The notes under the pieces: generated by a model
What the model saw: the letters and a program-made list of their open reading frames with translations, nothing else
The model's database searches: none
What the model was told of the DNA's origin: nothing
Made by a program: the position numbers and the translations under genes
In this document: positions 1-7,379 of the stretch, in pieces
Numbering within the stretch: position 1 is the first letter of the stretch
Layout of the letters: every line of letters begins with the position of its first letter
Origin: Coriobacteriales bacterium
GTDB lineage: Bacteria; Actinomycetota; Coriobacteriia; Coriobacteriales; UBA8131
Direction: 5' to 3'
Assembly: GCA_031263025.1 (NCBI GenBank)
Contig: JAISGO010000058.1
Location: forward strand, 1-39,888
DNA: 39,888 nucleotides

Positions 1-501
1 GGCAGGTTTCAAACCAAAGAAGCCGACTTTCTGTCCTCCTGCTTCAACCCAGTAAAGAAGACCACCCCGGGCGAACTCGTCTTTTATCCAAAGGAGGTAG
101 CGCCGATTGGCCTGGCCGACGGAGAAATGCGGATCCAGGGCAATCCGGTCAGTGGTGAACAAACCTTTATGCATGTGACTTTCAAGCAGCGGAAGTTCAT
201 CTTGCTGCAAACGGACACACGAGCAGGATTCGAGGAGGCGGCGTTGTTTGGGCAGAAGCGGTGGTAATTCTGCGGTCTCATGCGCGCAAGTCACCGCAGC
301 CTCCACGAAAGTGTAGCCTTGCGTCTCTAAGGCGCGATGCCACTCGGGGCAGGCGACTGGCACTCGCACAACGGTGTACTCTGCCTCAGCGGAAGCCAAA
401 TCATCTTTAACTAGGGTAGGTTCATCTCCTGGTTCAATGGTAATTTCATGACATTTGACGCCAAGATTGCGCTCCTCCCAAACCGCATTCACCACTTTCA
501 A
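1..501 (-). CDS. WecD-like dTDP-4-amino-4,6-dideoxygalactose N-acetyltransferase (partial, 3' end outside window)
   Basis: An open frame of 167 codons runs off the window edge, so the C-terminal part is missing. I read it from a TTG at 501, which overlaps the stop of the upstream glycosyltransferase and lies about 6 bases after a GGAGGAGAGG ribosome site; GTG codons at 495 and 492 are alternatives. The product starts near VNAVWEERNLGVK and carries the stretch DRIALDPHFS...RRYLLWIKDEF followed by VEAGGQKVGFFGL. This resembles the WecD/RffC branch of the GNAT acetyltransferases, which acetylate the 4-amino group of dTDP-4-amino-4,6-dideoxygalactose. The catalytic GNAT core lies mostly beyond the edge, so the assignment rests on this resemblance and on the wecE, rmlB and rmlA genes in the same operon. 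Another sugar acyltransferase is possible. Confidence 0.65.
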   Translation of the reverse strand, partial: MKVVNAVWEERNLGVKCHEITIEPGDEPTLVKDDLASAEAEYTVVRVPVACPEWHRALETQGYTFVEAAVTCAHETAELPPLLPKQRRLLESCSCVRLQQDELPLLESHMHKGLFTTDRIALDPHFSVGQANRRYLLWIKDEFARGGLLYWVEAGGQKVGFFGLKPA

Positions 502-1451
502 GGGCGCCTCTCCTCCCGATCATACACCATCTCCCGTACCACGTACTGAGGCGACTGGTTGAGACTGATGAAGGTGCGGCCGATGTATTCTCCGAGCAGC
601 CCCAGCATCATCATAATCACCCCGCCGATGAAGAGGAGCACCGCCATCGTCGAAGCATAGCCTACCTGCATGCTCACGTCAAGGAGTTTCTGGACAATCA
701 GGACAATCACGAAGACGAAACCGACACAGGCGATCAGTGTTCCCAGGATGGTCGCGATGCGCAAAGGTCGCACCGAGAAGGAGGTGAAACCGTTCAGCCA
801 GAGCGAGAGCGATTTACGGATGCCGAAATTACCCTCGCCGCTGAAGCGTTCGCGTTCTTCCATCGCCACATTGACAATCCGTTTGGTGACTCTTAGGATG
901 AGCCCGTCCATGTAGGGGTAGGGCCCGGTGTATTTCAAGATCTCACGTGCCACATAAGCGCGCATGGCTATGAAATTGGAGAGATGCAAGTCCTTTGGCT
1001 TGCTGACCAGGATATGCGCCATAGTGTTGTTGAGCGCGCTACCAAAGTTCTTCAAGGCCGATTGCTTCTTGCGCGGATATTCGGCAATGGCGACGTCCTG
1101 ACCGGATGCGACCTGCGCGAGTAGGAGATCCAGATGGTCAACCGGACATTGCCCATCATCGTCGAGGAGCACCATAACATCCCCACTGGCCTGCGCCAGG
1201 CCGGCCATCAGGGCGGAATGCTTACCGAAGTTACGAGAAAGACTGATCAGGGTGACGTTAGCGTCTCTGTCGATCCGTTTCCGGATCACCTCCTCCACCC
1301 GGTCTGGAGAGCAGTCATTCACGCAGATGACCTCGTAGCTAGAGACGTCCAGACGTTCGATAGTCTCCGCGATCTCGTCCAGCACGAACTCAATCGTCTG
1401 CTCCGATCCATAGCAGGGGATAATGAACGACAGTTTATCCAAAGCTCCCAT
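498..1451 (-). CDS. Family 2 glycosyltransferase, GtrB/ArnC-like (undecaprenyl-phosphate sugar transferase)
   Basis: The 317-residue protein has an N-terminal GT-A fold (LSFIIPCYGSEQTIEFVL, CVNDCSPD at about 44-50) with a DDD motif at residues 97-99 (VMVLLDDDGQCP) for metal and nucleotide-sugar binding. Two hydrophobic segments follow near residues 228-256 and 265-290. This is the layout of GtrB/ArnC-type enzymes, which move a sugar from a nucleotide carrier to undecaprenyl phosphate on the inner face of the membrane. It follows two small membrane proteins that resemble flippase subunits and precedes a WecD-like acetyltransferase, so its donor is probably dTDP-Fuc4NAc; that substrate is inferred from context. 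Dolichyl-phosphate-mannose-synthase-like activity with another sugar cannot be excluded. The stop overlaps the start of the next gene. Confidence 0.88.
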   Translation of the reverse strand: MGALDKLSFIIPCYGSEQTIEFVLDEIAETIERLDVSSYEVICVNDCSPDRVEEVIRKRIDRDANVTLISLSRNFGKHSALMAGLAQASGDVMVLLDDDGQCPVDHLDLLLAQVASGQDVAIAEYPRKKQSALKNFGSALNNTMAHILVSKPKDLHLSNFIAMRAYVAREILKYTGPYPYMDGLILRVTKRIVNVAMEERERFSGEGNFGIRKSLSLWLNGFTSFSVRPLRIATILGTLIACVGFVFVIVLIVQKLLDVSMQVGYASTMAVLLFIGGVIMMMLGLLGEYIGRTFISLNQSPQYVVREMVYDREERRP

Positions 1452-1477
1452 AACTCGTATTCTAATCTTTCTTCTGC

Positions 1478-1822
1478 CTACACTGCCGCAATCACGATTC
1501 CAATGATGATACAGAGGAATCCAATCAGTTTGCGTTTACCGAAGTGTTCCTTAAGGAAGAAGAAGCTAAGGATGGCGACAAAGACGTAGCCAAGCGCGTC
1601 GAGCATCGGGCTGATCGAGAGCGGGACGTATTTGAGGGCGAAGACGGTAATCATGGTCGAAACCAAGAAGAGGACATAGGCACTGATTACCGGCAGGTTA
1701 AGATACTGCCGCAAGACGGTGTCATAATGCTTATTGGCGCTCTTCTTCAAGATGATTTGGGAGACAGAACTAATAAAGACCGAGCCGGCCATGATCAAGA
1801 TGAACAAGACGTAGTCACTCAT
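1478..1822 (-). CDS. Small multi-pass membrane protein, ArnF/EmrE-like flippase subunit
   Basis: This 114-residue protein has four hydrophobic segments (starting MSDYVLFILIMAGSVFISS) and the small-DMT/SMR layout. The region VFALKYVPLSISPMLDALGYVFVAI matches the conserved third-helix region of EmrE- and ArnE/F-like proteins. Its start codon overlaps the end of the preceding small membrane gene by 8 bases, so the two are probably translated together as a heterodimer, as ArnE and ArnF are. The likely role is moving a undecaprenyl-phosphate-linked sugar to the outer face of the membrane. A multidrug transporter is the alternative, but the position between wecE and a GtrB-like transferase argues for lipid-linked sugar flipping. 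Confidence 0.8.
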   Translation of the reverse strand: MSDYVLFILIMAGSVFISSVSQIILKKSANKHYDTVLRQYLNLPVISAYVLFLVSTMITVFALKYVPLSISPMLDALGYVFVAILSFFFLKEHFGKRKLIGFLCIIIGIVIAAV

Positions 1823-2231
1823 GGGCTTGTTCCTCTGTTTGCTCGATTTGCTGTGCAGTGTCTTTGCTGGTAATCACCAGCAAGATACCGATGAACACCA
1901 CCACGGCGCCGATAAGCGTAGTGAGCTTGATTGGCTCCGCAAAGAAAAGGGCACCCCAAAGCATTCCCCAGACCAGAGTCGCAGCTTTGTTGGCGAAAGC
2001 AGAGGTCAGCTCCACTCGGCGGATGATCTGCTGCCAGACCAGGGCGTACACGACCAGAATCGCCAAGGCCAGGGCATACCATCCGAAGAAAGGGAGTGAG
2101 CCGAAAGGGTTCTGGGCGGCAGTCTTCGAGCACACTCCCGCCAGGGAATAGAGCAGGACGATCAGATGCAGTGCAAGCAGGATGAGGACCTTTCGCTTGC
2201 GTGTTTTATGCTCGCCTCCGTTTTTAGACAT
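1815..2231 (-). CDS. Small multi-pass membrane protein, ArnE/EamA-like flippase subunit
   Basis: I start this 138-residue protein at the ATG at 2231, which overlaps the wecE stop by 8 bases; ATG codons at 2249 and 2267 lie further inside wecE and have no better ribosome site. A basic N-terminus (MSKNGGEHKTRKRKV) precedes a first helix LILLALHLIVLLYSLAG. Three more helices follow, including the glycine-rich SAFANKAATLVWGMLWGALFFAEPI and LIGAVVVFIGILLVI typical of the EamA/SMR superfamily. The polar C-terminal tail is rich in Glu and Gln. With its downstream neighbour it forms a pair resembling ArnE/ArnF, inferred to flip a undecaprenyl-phosphate sugar. Confidence 0.78.
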   Translation of the reverse strand: MSKNGGEHKTRKRKVLILLALHLIVLLYSLAGVCSKTAAQNPFGSLPFFGWYALALAILVVYALVWQQIIRRVELTSAFANKAATLVWGMLWGALFFAEPIKLTTLIGAVVVFIGILLVITSKDTAQQIEQTEEQAHE

Positions 2232-3348
2232 AGAAACGATGGATCGCATCGATGACGCTTTGGACATCAGCCTCGCTCATATCCGCATAGAGGGGCAGGC
2301 GGAGCAAGCGTACACTGAGATCGTCGGTCACCGGCAGCTGGTATTTGTCCCAACCGTTCTTCTGCCCGAAGGGCGCCGTATGCAGAGGTACATAATGGCT
2401 CGCGGCCTTGATGCCTTGTTGGTTGAGCTTGGCACAGAGCTCTTCCCGGGTAGTCGCATCCGCGCAGATTAGGTAGAACATATGGGCGTTGTGCTGGATA
2501 TGCGCCGGTACGGTGGGTAGCTGGATATCTCCGGATTGAGCTAAGTCCCCCAGCGCCTCGAAATAATAGTCCCAGACCGCCAGCCGCTTGTCCATGATCT
2601 CCTGAAAACGTTCCATCTGGGCTAGCAACAGGGCCGCCAAAAGGTCCGAGGGCAGGTAAGACGAACCAATATCCTGCCAGGTATATTTGTCCACCTTGCC
2701 ATCGAGCATCTGACGGCGATTGGTGCCCTTCTCGCGGATGATGTCAGCACGGTCAAGGTATCCCGGCGCCATCACCAGGGCACCACCTTCGCCCATCGCG
2801 TAGTTCTTGGTTACGTGGAAGCTAAAACAGCTCAAATCGCAGAGCAGGCCGGAAGGTCGCCCCTTATAAGTCGATCCCACCGACTGGGCAGCGTCTTCTA
2901 CGACTTGCAAGCCATGCGTAGCCGCCAATGCGTTGATCGTATCCATCTCGGCCGGCACGCCCGCATAGTCGATTGGCACGATCACCTTAGTCCGCGGCGT
3001 GATCAGCGCCTCGATTTTGGTCTCGTCGATGTTCAAGGTGTCTGGTCGGATGTCGCAGAAGACCGGGGTCGCCCCACGCAAGAGAAAGGCATTGACCGTC
3101 GAGGAGAAGGTATAGGAAGGCACGATGAACTCATCACCGGGTCCGATGTCCGTGAGCAGGGCCGCCAACTCTAAGGCAGAGCTCCCCGAGGTAGTCAGGC
3201 GCATCGTGTCGATACCGAAGAGCTCCTTGAAGCGGTCATAGACCGCGAAGGTGTACTTGCCGTCGCCGCTGAGCTCCCCGGAGTTTAGAGAGTCAAGGAC
3301 GTACTGACGTTCTTTGTCCCCGATGCTCGGCTGGTTGAAAGGGATCAT
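2224..3348 (-). CDS. wecE: dTDP-4-amino-4,6-dideoxygalactose transaminase
   Basis: This 374-residue protein is a DegT/DnrJ/EryC1-family PLP aminotransferase. The stretches MIPFNQPS, SGELSGDG, PGDEFIVPSYTFSSTVNAF, RPDTLNIDET, IREKGTNRRQ, VDKYTWQDIGSSYLPSDL and NAHMFYL agree closely with enterobacterial WecE as I know it, not merely with the family. The PLP-binding lysine should be K181 in SFHVTKNYAMGEGGA, and D152 in VVEDAAQS should contact the pyridine nitrogen. It converts dTDP-4-keto-6-deoxyglucose to dTDP-4-amino-4,6-dideoxygalactose with glutamate as amino donor. The start overlaps the rmlB stop by 4 bases (ATGA), so translation is coupled. Length is normal for WecE. Confidence 0.93.
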   Translation of the reverse strand: MIPFNQPSIGDKERQYVLDSLNSGELSGDGKYTFAVYDRFKELFGIDTMRLTTSGSSALELAALLTDIGPGDEFIVPSYTFSSTVNAFLLRGATPVFCDIRPDTLNIDETKIEALITPRTKVIVPIDYAGVPAEMDTINALAATHGLQVVEDAAQSVGSTYKGRPSGLLCDLSCFSFHVTKNYAMGEGGALVMAPGYLDRADIIREKGTNRRQMLDGKVDKYTWQDIGSSYLPSDLLAALLLAQMERFQEIMDKRLAVWDYYFEALGDLAQSGDIQLPTVPAHIQHNAHMFYLICADATTREELCAKLNQQGIKAASHYVPLHTAPFGQKNGWDKYQLPVTDDLSVRLLRLPLYADMSEADVQSVIDAIHRFYV

Positions 3349-4409
3349 CGCTCGGCCGCTCCGTACATCTTGTCATAATAGTTCTGATATTCGCCGCTCA
3401 CGGCATGCTCGACCCAGGTGGCATGTTCCTGGTACCAAGTGATGGTCGCAGGCAAAGCCTGCTCGAACTGATAGGCTGGCGCCCAGCCCAACTCCCGCCG
3501 GATCTTCGAGGAGTCGATGGCATAACGACGGTCGTGCCCGGGGCGGTCTTTGACATGCTCGATTAGGGAGTCCGGCTTGCCGATGCTCTTCAGGAGTAGT
3601 TCCACGATTTGCAGGTTAGCACGCTCGTTACTGCCGCCGATGTTATAGACCTGTCCGGGCTCAGCCTGGGTCAGAACCTGATGGATGGCCCGATTGTGGT
3701 CGAATACGTAGAGCCAATCCCGGATCTGCTGGCCGTCGCCATAGACCGGCAACTTCCGGTCGTGCTGGGCATTGTTCAGCATCAAGGGGATCAGCTTCTC
3801 CGGAAACTGATAGGGCCCATAGTTGTTGGAGCAACGGGTGATGTTGAGGGGGAGCCCATAGGTGTGGGCGTAGGCCCGACAGAGTAGGTCGGCCGATGCC
3901 TTACTAGCGGCATAGGGGCTGTTGGGGGCGAGCGGGTTTTGCTCGGTGAAAGCAGGTTCGTCCGGTGTGAGCGAGCCGTAGACCTCGTCGGTCGAGACCT
4001 GGAGGTAGCGCACGCCGGGCTGGAAATCGTGACAGTACTTGTCCTCCGGGCGCAGGCGCCAGGCTTTAAGGCAAGCCTCGAGCAGAGTCAAGACCCCACC
4101 CACGTTGACCTCGAAGAAAAGCGAAGGGTCGGTGATCGAGCGGTCGACATGGCTCTCGGCCGCGAAGTTGACCACCGCGTCGAAGTGGTATTTGTCGAAG
4201 AGCTGCCGGAGCAATTCCGCGTCGCGGATGTCACCACGCACGAAATGATACTGTGGGTTAGCCTCAATATCGCTGAGATTCTCTAAGTTGCCCGCATAGG
4301 TGAGGGCATCGAGATTGACCAGCTCGAAATCCGGGAAGTTCTCTAAGACATAGCGGACGTAATTGGAGCCGATGAAGCCGGCCCCACCGGTTACCAGGAT
4401 ATTTTTCAT
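3345..4409 (-). CDS. rmlB: dTDP-glucose 4,6-dehydratase
   Basis: This 354-residue extended short-chain dehydrogenase has the NAD-binding GGAGFIGSNYVRY at the N-terminus, FAAESHVDRSI near residue 84, STDEVYGSL with the catalytic Asp-Glu pair, and the YxxxK motif in SPYAASKAS. RCSNNYGPYQFPEKLIP and DWLYVFDH are typical of RmlB/RfbB. It converts dTDP-glucose to dTDP-4-keto-6-deoxyglucose in the cytoplasm, the substrate for the WecE enzyme encoded immediately downstream. The ATG overlaps the rmlA stop (ATGA). No rmlC or rmlD is visible here, so this copy is more likely to feed amino-sugar synthesis than rhamnose synthesis, at least within this operon. Confidence 0.95.
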   Translation of the reverse strand: MKNILVTGGAGFIGSNYVRYVLENFPDFELVNLDALTYAGNLENLSDIEANPQYHFVRGDIRDAELLRQLFDKYHFDAVVNFAAESHVDRSITDPSLFFEVNVGGVLTLLEACLKAWRLRPEDKYCHDFQPGVRYLQVSTDEVYGSLTPDEPAFTEQNPLAPNSPYAASKASADLLCRAYAHTYGLPLNITRCSNNYGPYQFPEKLIPLMLNNAQHDRKLPVYGDGQQIRDWLYVFDHNRAIHQVLTQAEPGQVYNIGGSNERANLQIVELLLKSIGKPDSLIEHVKDRPGHDRRYAIDSSKIRRELGWAPAYQFEQALPATITWYQEHATWVEHAVSGEYQNYYDKMYGAAER

Positions 4410-5299
4410 GCACCCATGTTCGCTTCCTGCCTATCTGCGGCCACAAGCTTCAGGAGATAATCACCATAGCTGGTCTTAATCAACGGCTCGGCCAGACGAC
4501 GCAATTGCTCGGCGTTGATATAGCTTTCGTTATAGGCTACCTCCTCGATGGCCGAAACCATGCTCCCGCTGCGCTTTTGAATCAACTGGACAAAATTGGC
4601 AGCGTCGAGGAGGTTGGCATAACTACCGGTGTCAAGCCAGATCGTCCCCCGGCCGAAAGGCACTACCGAGAGCCTGTCTTGGTCAAGGTAGGCCTGCAAC
4701 ACCGAGGTGATCTCCAGCTCCCCTCGGGCCGAGGGCTTGACCTGAGCTGCGATTTCAGGCGCATGTGCGTCGCAGATATAAAGGCCTGGTATCGCATAAC
4801 GTGATTTTGGCTCTGCTGGCTTCTCCTCGATTGAGACTGCCCGGCCCAACGCATCAAATTCGATAATGCCGAAAGAACCCGGATCATCGACTGGGTAAGC
4901 GAACACAGTGGCACCCACGTTTTCGGCGACCGCCTTACGCAGAACCCCTTGGAGGTTGGCTGCATGAAAGATATTGTCGCCAAGGATCAACATACTTGAG
5001 TCACCAGACAGGAAATCCTCTGCCAGGATATAGGCCTCGGCCAGCCCTCGGGGTTCTTCCTGCACCTTGTAGGAAAGACTGATCCCAAGCTGGTTCCCGT
5101 CACCGAGCAGTTGTTCAAAACCTGCCATATGCTGTGGCGTTGCGATAATCAAGATATCTTTAATCCCCGCCAACAGTAAAGTCGAGAGCGGATAATAAAT
5201 CATCGGTTTGTCATACACGGGAAGCATCTGCTTAGAGACGCTCAAGGTCAAAGGATAGAGACGGGTTCCTGACCCTCCCGCCAGGATGATTCCCTTCAT
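4406..5299 (-). CDS. rmlA: Glucose-1-phosphate thymidylyltransferase
   Basis: This 297-residue nucleotidyltransferase starts MKGIILAGGSGTRLYPLT, the signature of the RmlA family, and continues with VSKQMLPVYDKPMIYYPLSTL and LILGDNIFH. It joins dTTP and glucose-1-phosphate into dTDP-glucose, the first step of the operon's pathway. I place the start at the ATG at 5299 because GGAGGGGAATGG lies about 10 bases before it. Longer frames from 5308 or 5320 would put the ribosome site at or inside the start. It is the first gene of the sugar operon, and its start lies 150 bases from the stop of the histidine-kinase gene transcribed in the same direction. Confidence 0.94.
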   Translation of the reverse strand: MKGIILAGGSGTRLYPLTLSVSKQMLPVYDKPMIYYPLSTLLLAGIKDILIIATPQHMAGFEQLLGDGNQLGISLSYKVQEEPRGLAEAYILAEDFLSGDSSMLILGDNIFHAANLQGVLRKAVAENVGATVFAYPVDDPGSFGIIEFDALGRAVSIEEKPAEPKSRYAIPGLYICDAHAPEIAAQVKPSARGELEITSVLQAYLDQDRLSVVPFGRGTIWLDTGSYANLLDAANFVQLIQKRSGSMVSAIEEVAYNESYINAEQLRRLAEPLIKTSYGDYLLKLVAADRQEANMGA

Positions 5300-5368
5300 T
5301 GATACCATTCCCCTCCACACAAGCTACTCGTGCCTGTTTCCTTGTTCACCTTAAAACCCATCCCCCTT

Positions 5369-5400
5369 ATTGTAGCTGACCTTGATACTCGCCCGGTCAA
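5369..5400 (-). promoter_or_regulatory. Possible promoter for the sugar operon
   Basis: In the 149-base gap between the histidine kinase and rmlA, the minus strand shows TTGACC (5400-5395) and TACAAT (5374-5369). The hexamers are reasonable but the 20-base spacer is too long for an ordinary sigma-70 promoter, so this is only a candidate. Confidence 0.25.
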
Positions 5401-5448
5401 ATCAAGATGATAATAGAGTATACACTTAAAATATCGGTGCCAACCACC

Positions 5449-6390
5449 TCAGCGCATCCCCACCGAGGGGATCGCCACCACGAAAGCCGCCCCGTGTTCG
5501 GGTAGGTTGAAGGCCTCGACCGTACCGTCATAGCCATCGACGATTGCCTTGACGATAGCAAGACCGAGCCCAGTGCCCCCGCTCTTGGCGGCCCTTGAGG
5601 GGTCACCACGGTAGAAACGGTCAAAGAGCCTGGTCGGATCGACGTCACCGAAGCCGGGACCATCGTCGGCCACGGTCAGGACGCTCATCTCGCGTACCCC
5701 GGAAAGCTGCACCACCACGTGCCCGCCTGACTGTGTGTAGCGACTGGCGTTGTCTACGAGGTTCTGCACCACCTGCTGGACACGGTCGGCATTGGCCAAG
5801 ATGTCCGGCGCCTCGCCTCGCACCTGCAGCTCGACTCCACGCTCCGCCAAAAGCGGGCGCATCACCTCGGCCACCGCCTGGGCGACGTCGCGCAGGTTGA
5901 CCCGACCCAAAGTGAGGTTGTCGTTGCTGTCGATGCGCTCGAGGGTGGTCAAGTCCTTAGTCAAACGGGTCAAACGTTCGCTCTCGCGAATGATGGTCTG
6001 GGCGAAATGGCGGGCGTCAGCTGGGCTGATGTCCGGATCAAGCATGGTCTCGGCCGCCCCCCGAATAGCGGTCAAAGGGGTGCGTAGCTCATGGGAGACG
6101 TCACTGATGAATTGGTTTTGGCGGGCGCTCTCACTCCTGGTCTCGCTGACCAGGCTCTGCATCTGGTCGCGCACGCTCTCGAGGGCCTCGGCGAACTCCA
6201 AGTTGGCCTCGGGGCCGGTCTTGGTCTCAGGAGTGACGAACTCCACCGAATAATCCCCCACCGCCAGGCGCTGGGCCTTGTGCATGAGCGTGGTGATGCC
6301 GCTGGCGTTGAAGACCAGGTCTTGGAAGCGTGATGACAGCTTCTTGTTGGGCATACCTGGGACTTCAGTCGTTTGCCAATTTATAGCCAT
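5449..6390 (-). CDS. Cytosolic sensor histidine kinase without membrane segments
   Basis: The 313-residue frame has a HAMP-like segment (ITTLMHKAQRLAVGDYSVEF), a dimerisation/phosphoacceptor helix with FISDVSHELRTPLTAIRG (His100 counted from 6390), and a complete HATPase domain: N box QNLVDNASRY, G1 box VADDGPGFGD, F box DPTRLFDRFYRG and G2 box GGTGLGLAI. It phosphorylates the response regulator encoded just upstream. No hydrophobic segment long enough to cross a membrane exists N-terminal to the HAMP-like part. The frame begins inside the response-regulator gene (26-base overlap); an ATG at 6354 is an alternative start. It looks like a PhoR/SenX3-type kinase that has lost its sensor and membrane part. 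Neither start has a strong ribosome site, so translation is probably coupled. Confidence 0.9.
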   Translation of the reverse strand: MAINWQTTEVPGMPNKKLSSRFQDLVFNASGITTLMHKAQRLAVGDYSVEFVTPETKTGPEANLEFAEALESVRDQMQSLVSETRSESARQNQFISDVSHELRTPLTAIRGAAETMLDPDISPADARHFAQTIIRESERLTRLTKDLTTLERIDSNDNLTLGRVNLRDVAQAVAEVMRPLLAERGVELQVRGEAPDILANADRVQQVVQNLVDNASRYTQSGGHVVVQLSGVREMSVLTVADDGPGFGDVDPTRLFDRFYRGDPSRAAKSGGTGLGLAIVKAIVDGYDGTVEAFNLPEHGAAFVVAIPSVGMR

Positions 6391-7072
6391 AGCCGCGCAC
6401 GGTTTCGATCAGGCCGGGGTCGATCCCGACCGACTCGAGCTTGTCGCGCAGGCGTTTGATATGGGTATCGACGGTCTTGGTCTCCACCACCGTCTCCCAG
6501 CCCCAGGCTTCGCGCAGGAGCTGGTCACGGCTGACCACCTTGCCGGCATGCTGCATCATGGTAGCGAGCAGCTCGAACTCCCGCGGGGTCAGATCAATCT
6601 CCTGTCCTTTATAGGAGGCACTGTGCTCGGCGGTGTCGACATGTATGCCATTGACCTCCAAGGACTCGTCCTGCTCGGACTCGCCGCCCTGAGGGCTGGC
6701 CGCACCCCGGCGCAGCAGCACCTTGACCCGGGCCAGGAGCTCGTGCACGCCGAAGGGCTTGGCAAGATAATCGTCGCCGCCCAGCTCCAGGCCCACCACC
6801 TTATCCAACTCGGTATCACGCGCCGACAAGAAGAGCACCGGGACGCTCGAGGTCGGACGGATCTTGCGCAGTACCTCGTAGCCGTCGATGCCGGGCAGCA
6901 TGACGTCGAGGATGACCAGGTTATAGTGCCCCTCCTCGATCATCTTGACCGCCGTATCGCCGTCCTGGGCCACCTCGACCTCATAGCCCTCTTTCTTGAG
7001 GTTATAACTGACGAACTCGGTAATCGACAATTCGTCGTCGACGACTAGGATCCTCTGTTTAGTGTCTGGCAT
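6365..7072 (-). CDS. OmpR/PhoB-family response regulator
   Basis: The 235-residue protein has a receiver domain with the acidic pair D12-D13 (ILVVDDELS), the phosphoacceptor D56 (LVILDVMLPGIDGYEV) and the conserved Lys in YLAKPFG. A winged-helix DNA-binding domain follows, with LTPREFELLATMMQH and THIKRLRDKLESVG...VRGYGYKL. An AGGAGA ribosome site precedes the ATG. It is the partner of the histidine kinase encoded downstream with an overlapping start. The layout is that of RegX3/MtrA/PhoP-type regulators; which stimulus it answers cannot be read from the sequence. It lies 3' of glyA and a small membrane-protein gene on the same strand. Confidence 0.95.
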   Translation of the reverse strand: MPDTKQRILVVDDELSITEFVSYNLKKEGYEVEVAQDGDTAVKMIEEGHYNLVILDVMLPGIDGYEVLRKIRPTSSVPVLFLSARDTELDKVVGLELGGDDYLAKPFGVHELLARVKVLLRRGAASPQGGESEQDESLEVNGIHVDTAEHSASYKGQEIDLTPREFELLATMMQHAGKVVSRDQLLREAWGWETVVETKTVDTHIKRLRDKLESVGIDPGLIETVRGYGYKLAND

Positions 7073-7081
7073 ATATTTCTC

Positions 7082-7378
7082 CTATCGCGTCATCGAATAC
7101 GCATAGACCGCCACCGCGATGATGAAGACCACAATCGCCGGCAGTGCGAACAAAAGCAGGGAAGCGTGCACGACGAACTGGCAAAGGGCGAACTCCACCA
7201 CCATGATGATCAGCGAGACAAAGACCAGGGCCAAGGCGATCAGCATACCCTTGCCGGCGTCGCTGGGCAGGATACGGCGCAGCAAGGAGCGCGCGAAGAA
7301 GAAAGGCGCGGCTCCGATCAGCCCCCCGACCACCCCGCAGGCAATGGTCAGGGCCATGGCCGGTATCGCCAAAAACAT
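7082..7378 (-). CDS. Small membrane protein of unknown function
   Basis: A 98-residue protein starts MFLAIPAMALTIACG at the ATG at 7378, one base after the glyA stop; a longer frame to 7462 lies inside glyA and encodes a non-hydrophobic, arginine-rich N-terminus that looks spurious. Three hydrophobic segments are visible: AIPAMALTIACGVVGGLIGAA, GMLIALALVFVSLIIMVVEF and SLLLFALPAIVVFIIAVAVYA. A basic loop (RSLLRRILPSDAGK) lies between the first two. I do not recognise the family. Its tight position between glyA and a two-component pair whose kinase lacks a membrane part makes it a possible membrane partner for that kinase, which is only an inference. Confidence 0.75.
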   Translation of the reverse strand: MFLAIPAMALTIACGVVGGLIGAAPFFFARSLLRRILPSDAGKGMLIALALVFVSLIIMVVEFALCQFVVHASLLLFALPAIVVFIIAVAVYAYSMTR

Positions 7379-7379
7379 C

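Noticed and set aside
84-281. A 65-codon minus-strand frame at the left edge
   Set aside because: It is out of frame with the longer WecD-like reading frame that overlaps the glycosyltransferase stop and has a ribosome site; its translation is arginine/serine-rich with no pattern.
5301-5366. A 21-codon frame ending at the rmlA ATG, considered as a leader peptide (MGFKVNKETG...)
   Set aside because: The G-rich run touches its start codon, too close for a ribosome site, and there is no run of regulatory codons or attenuator hairpin.
6278-7048. A 256-codon plus-strand frame opposite the two-component genes
   Set aside because: It covers the reverse strand of a clear response regulator and kinase; its translation is low-complexity and matches no family I know.
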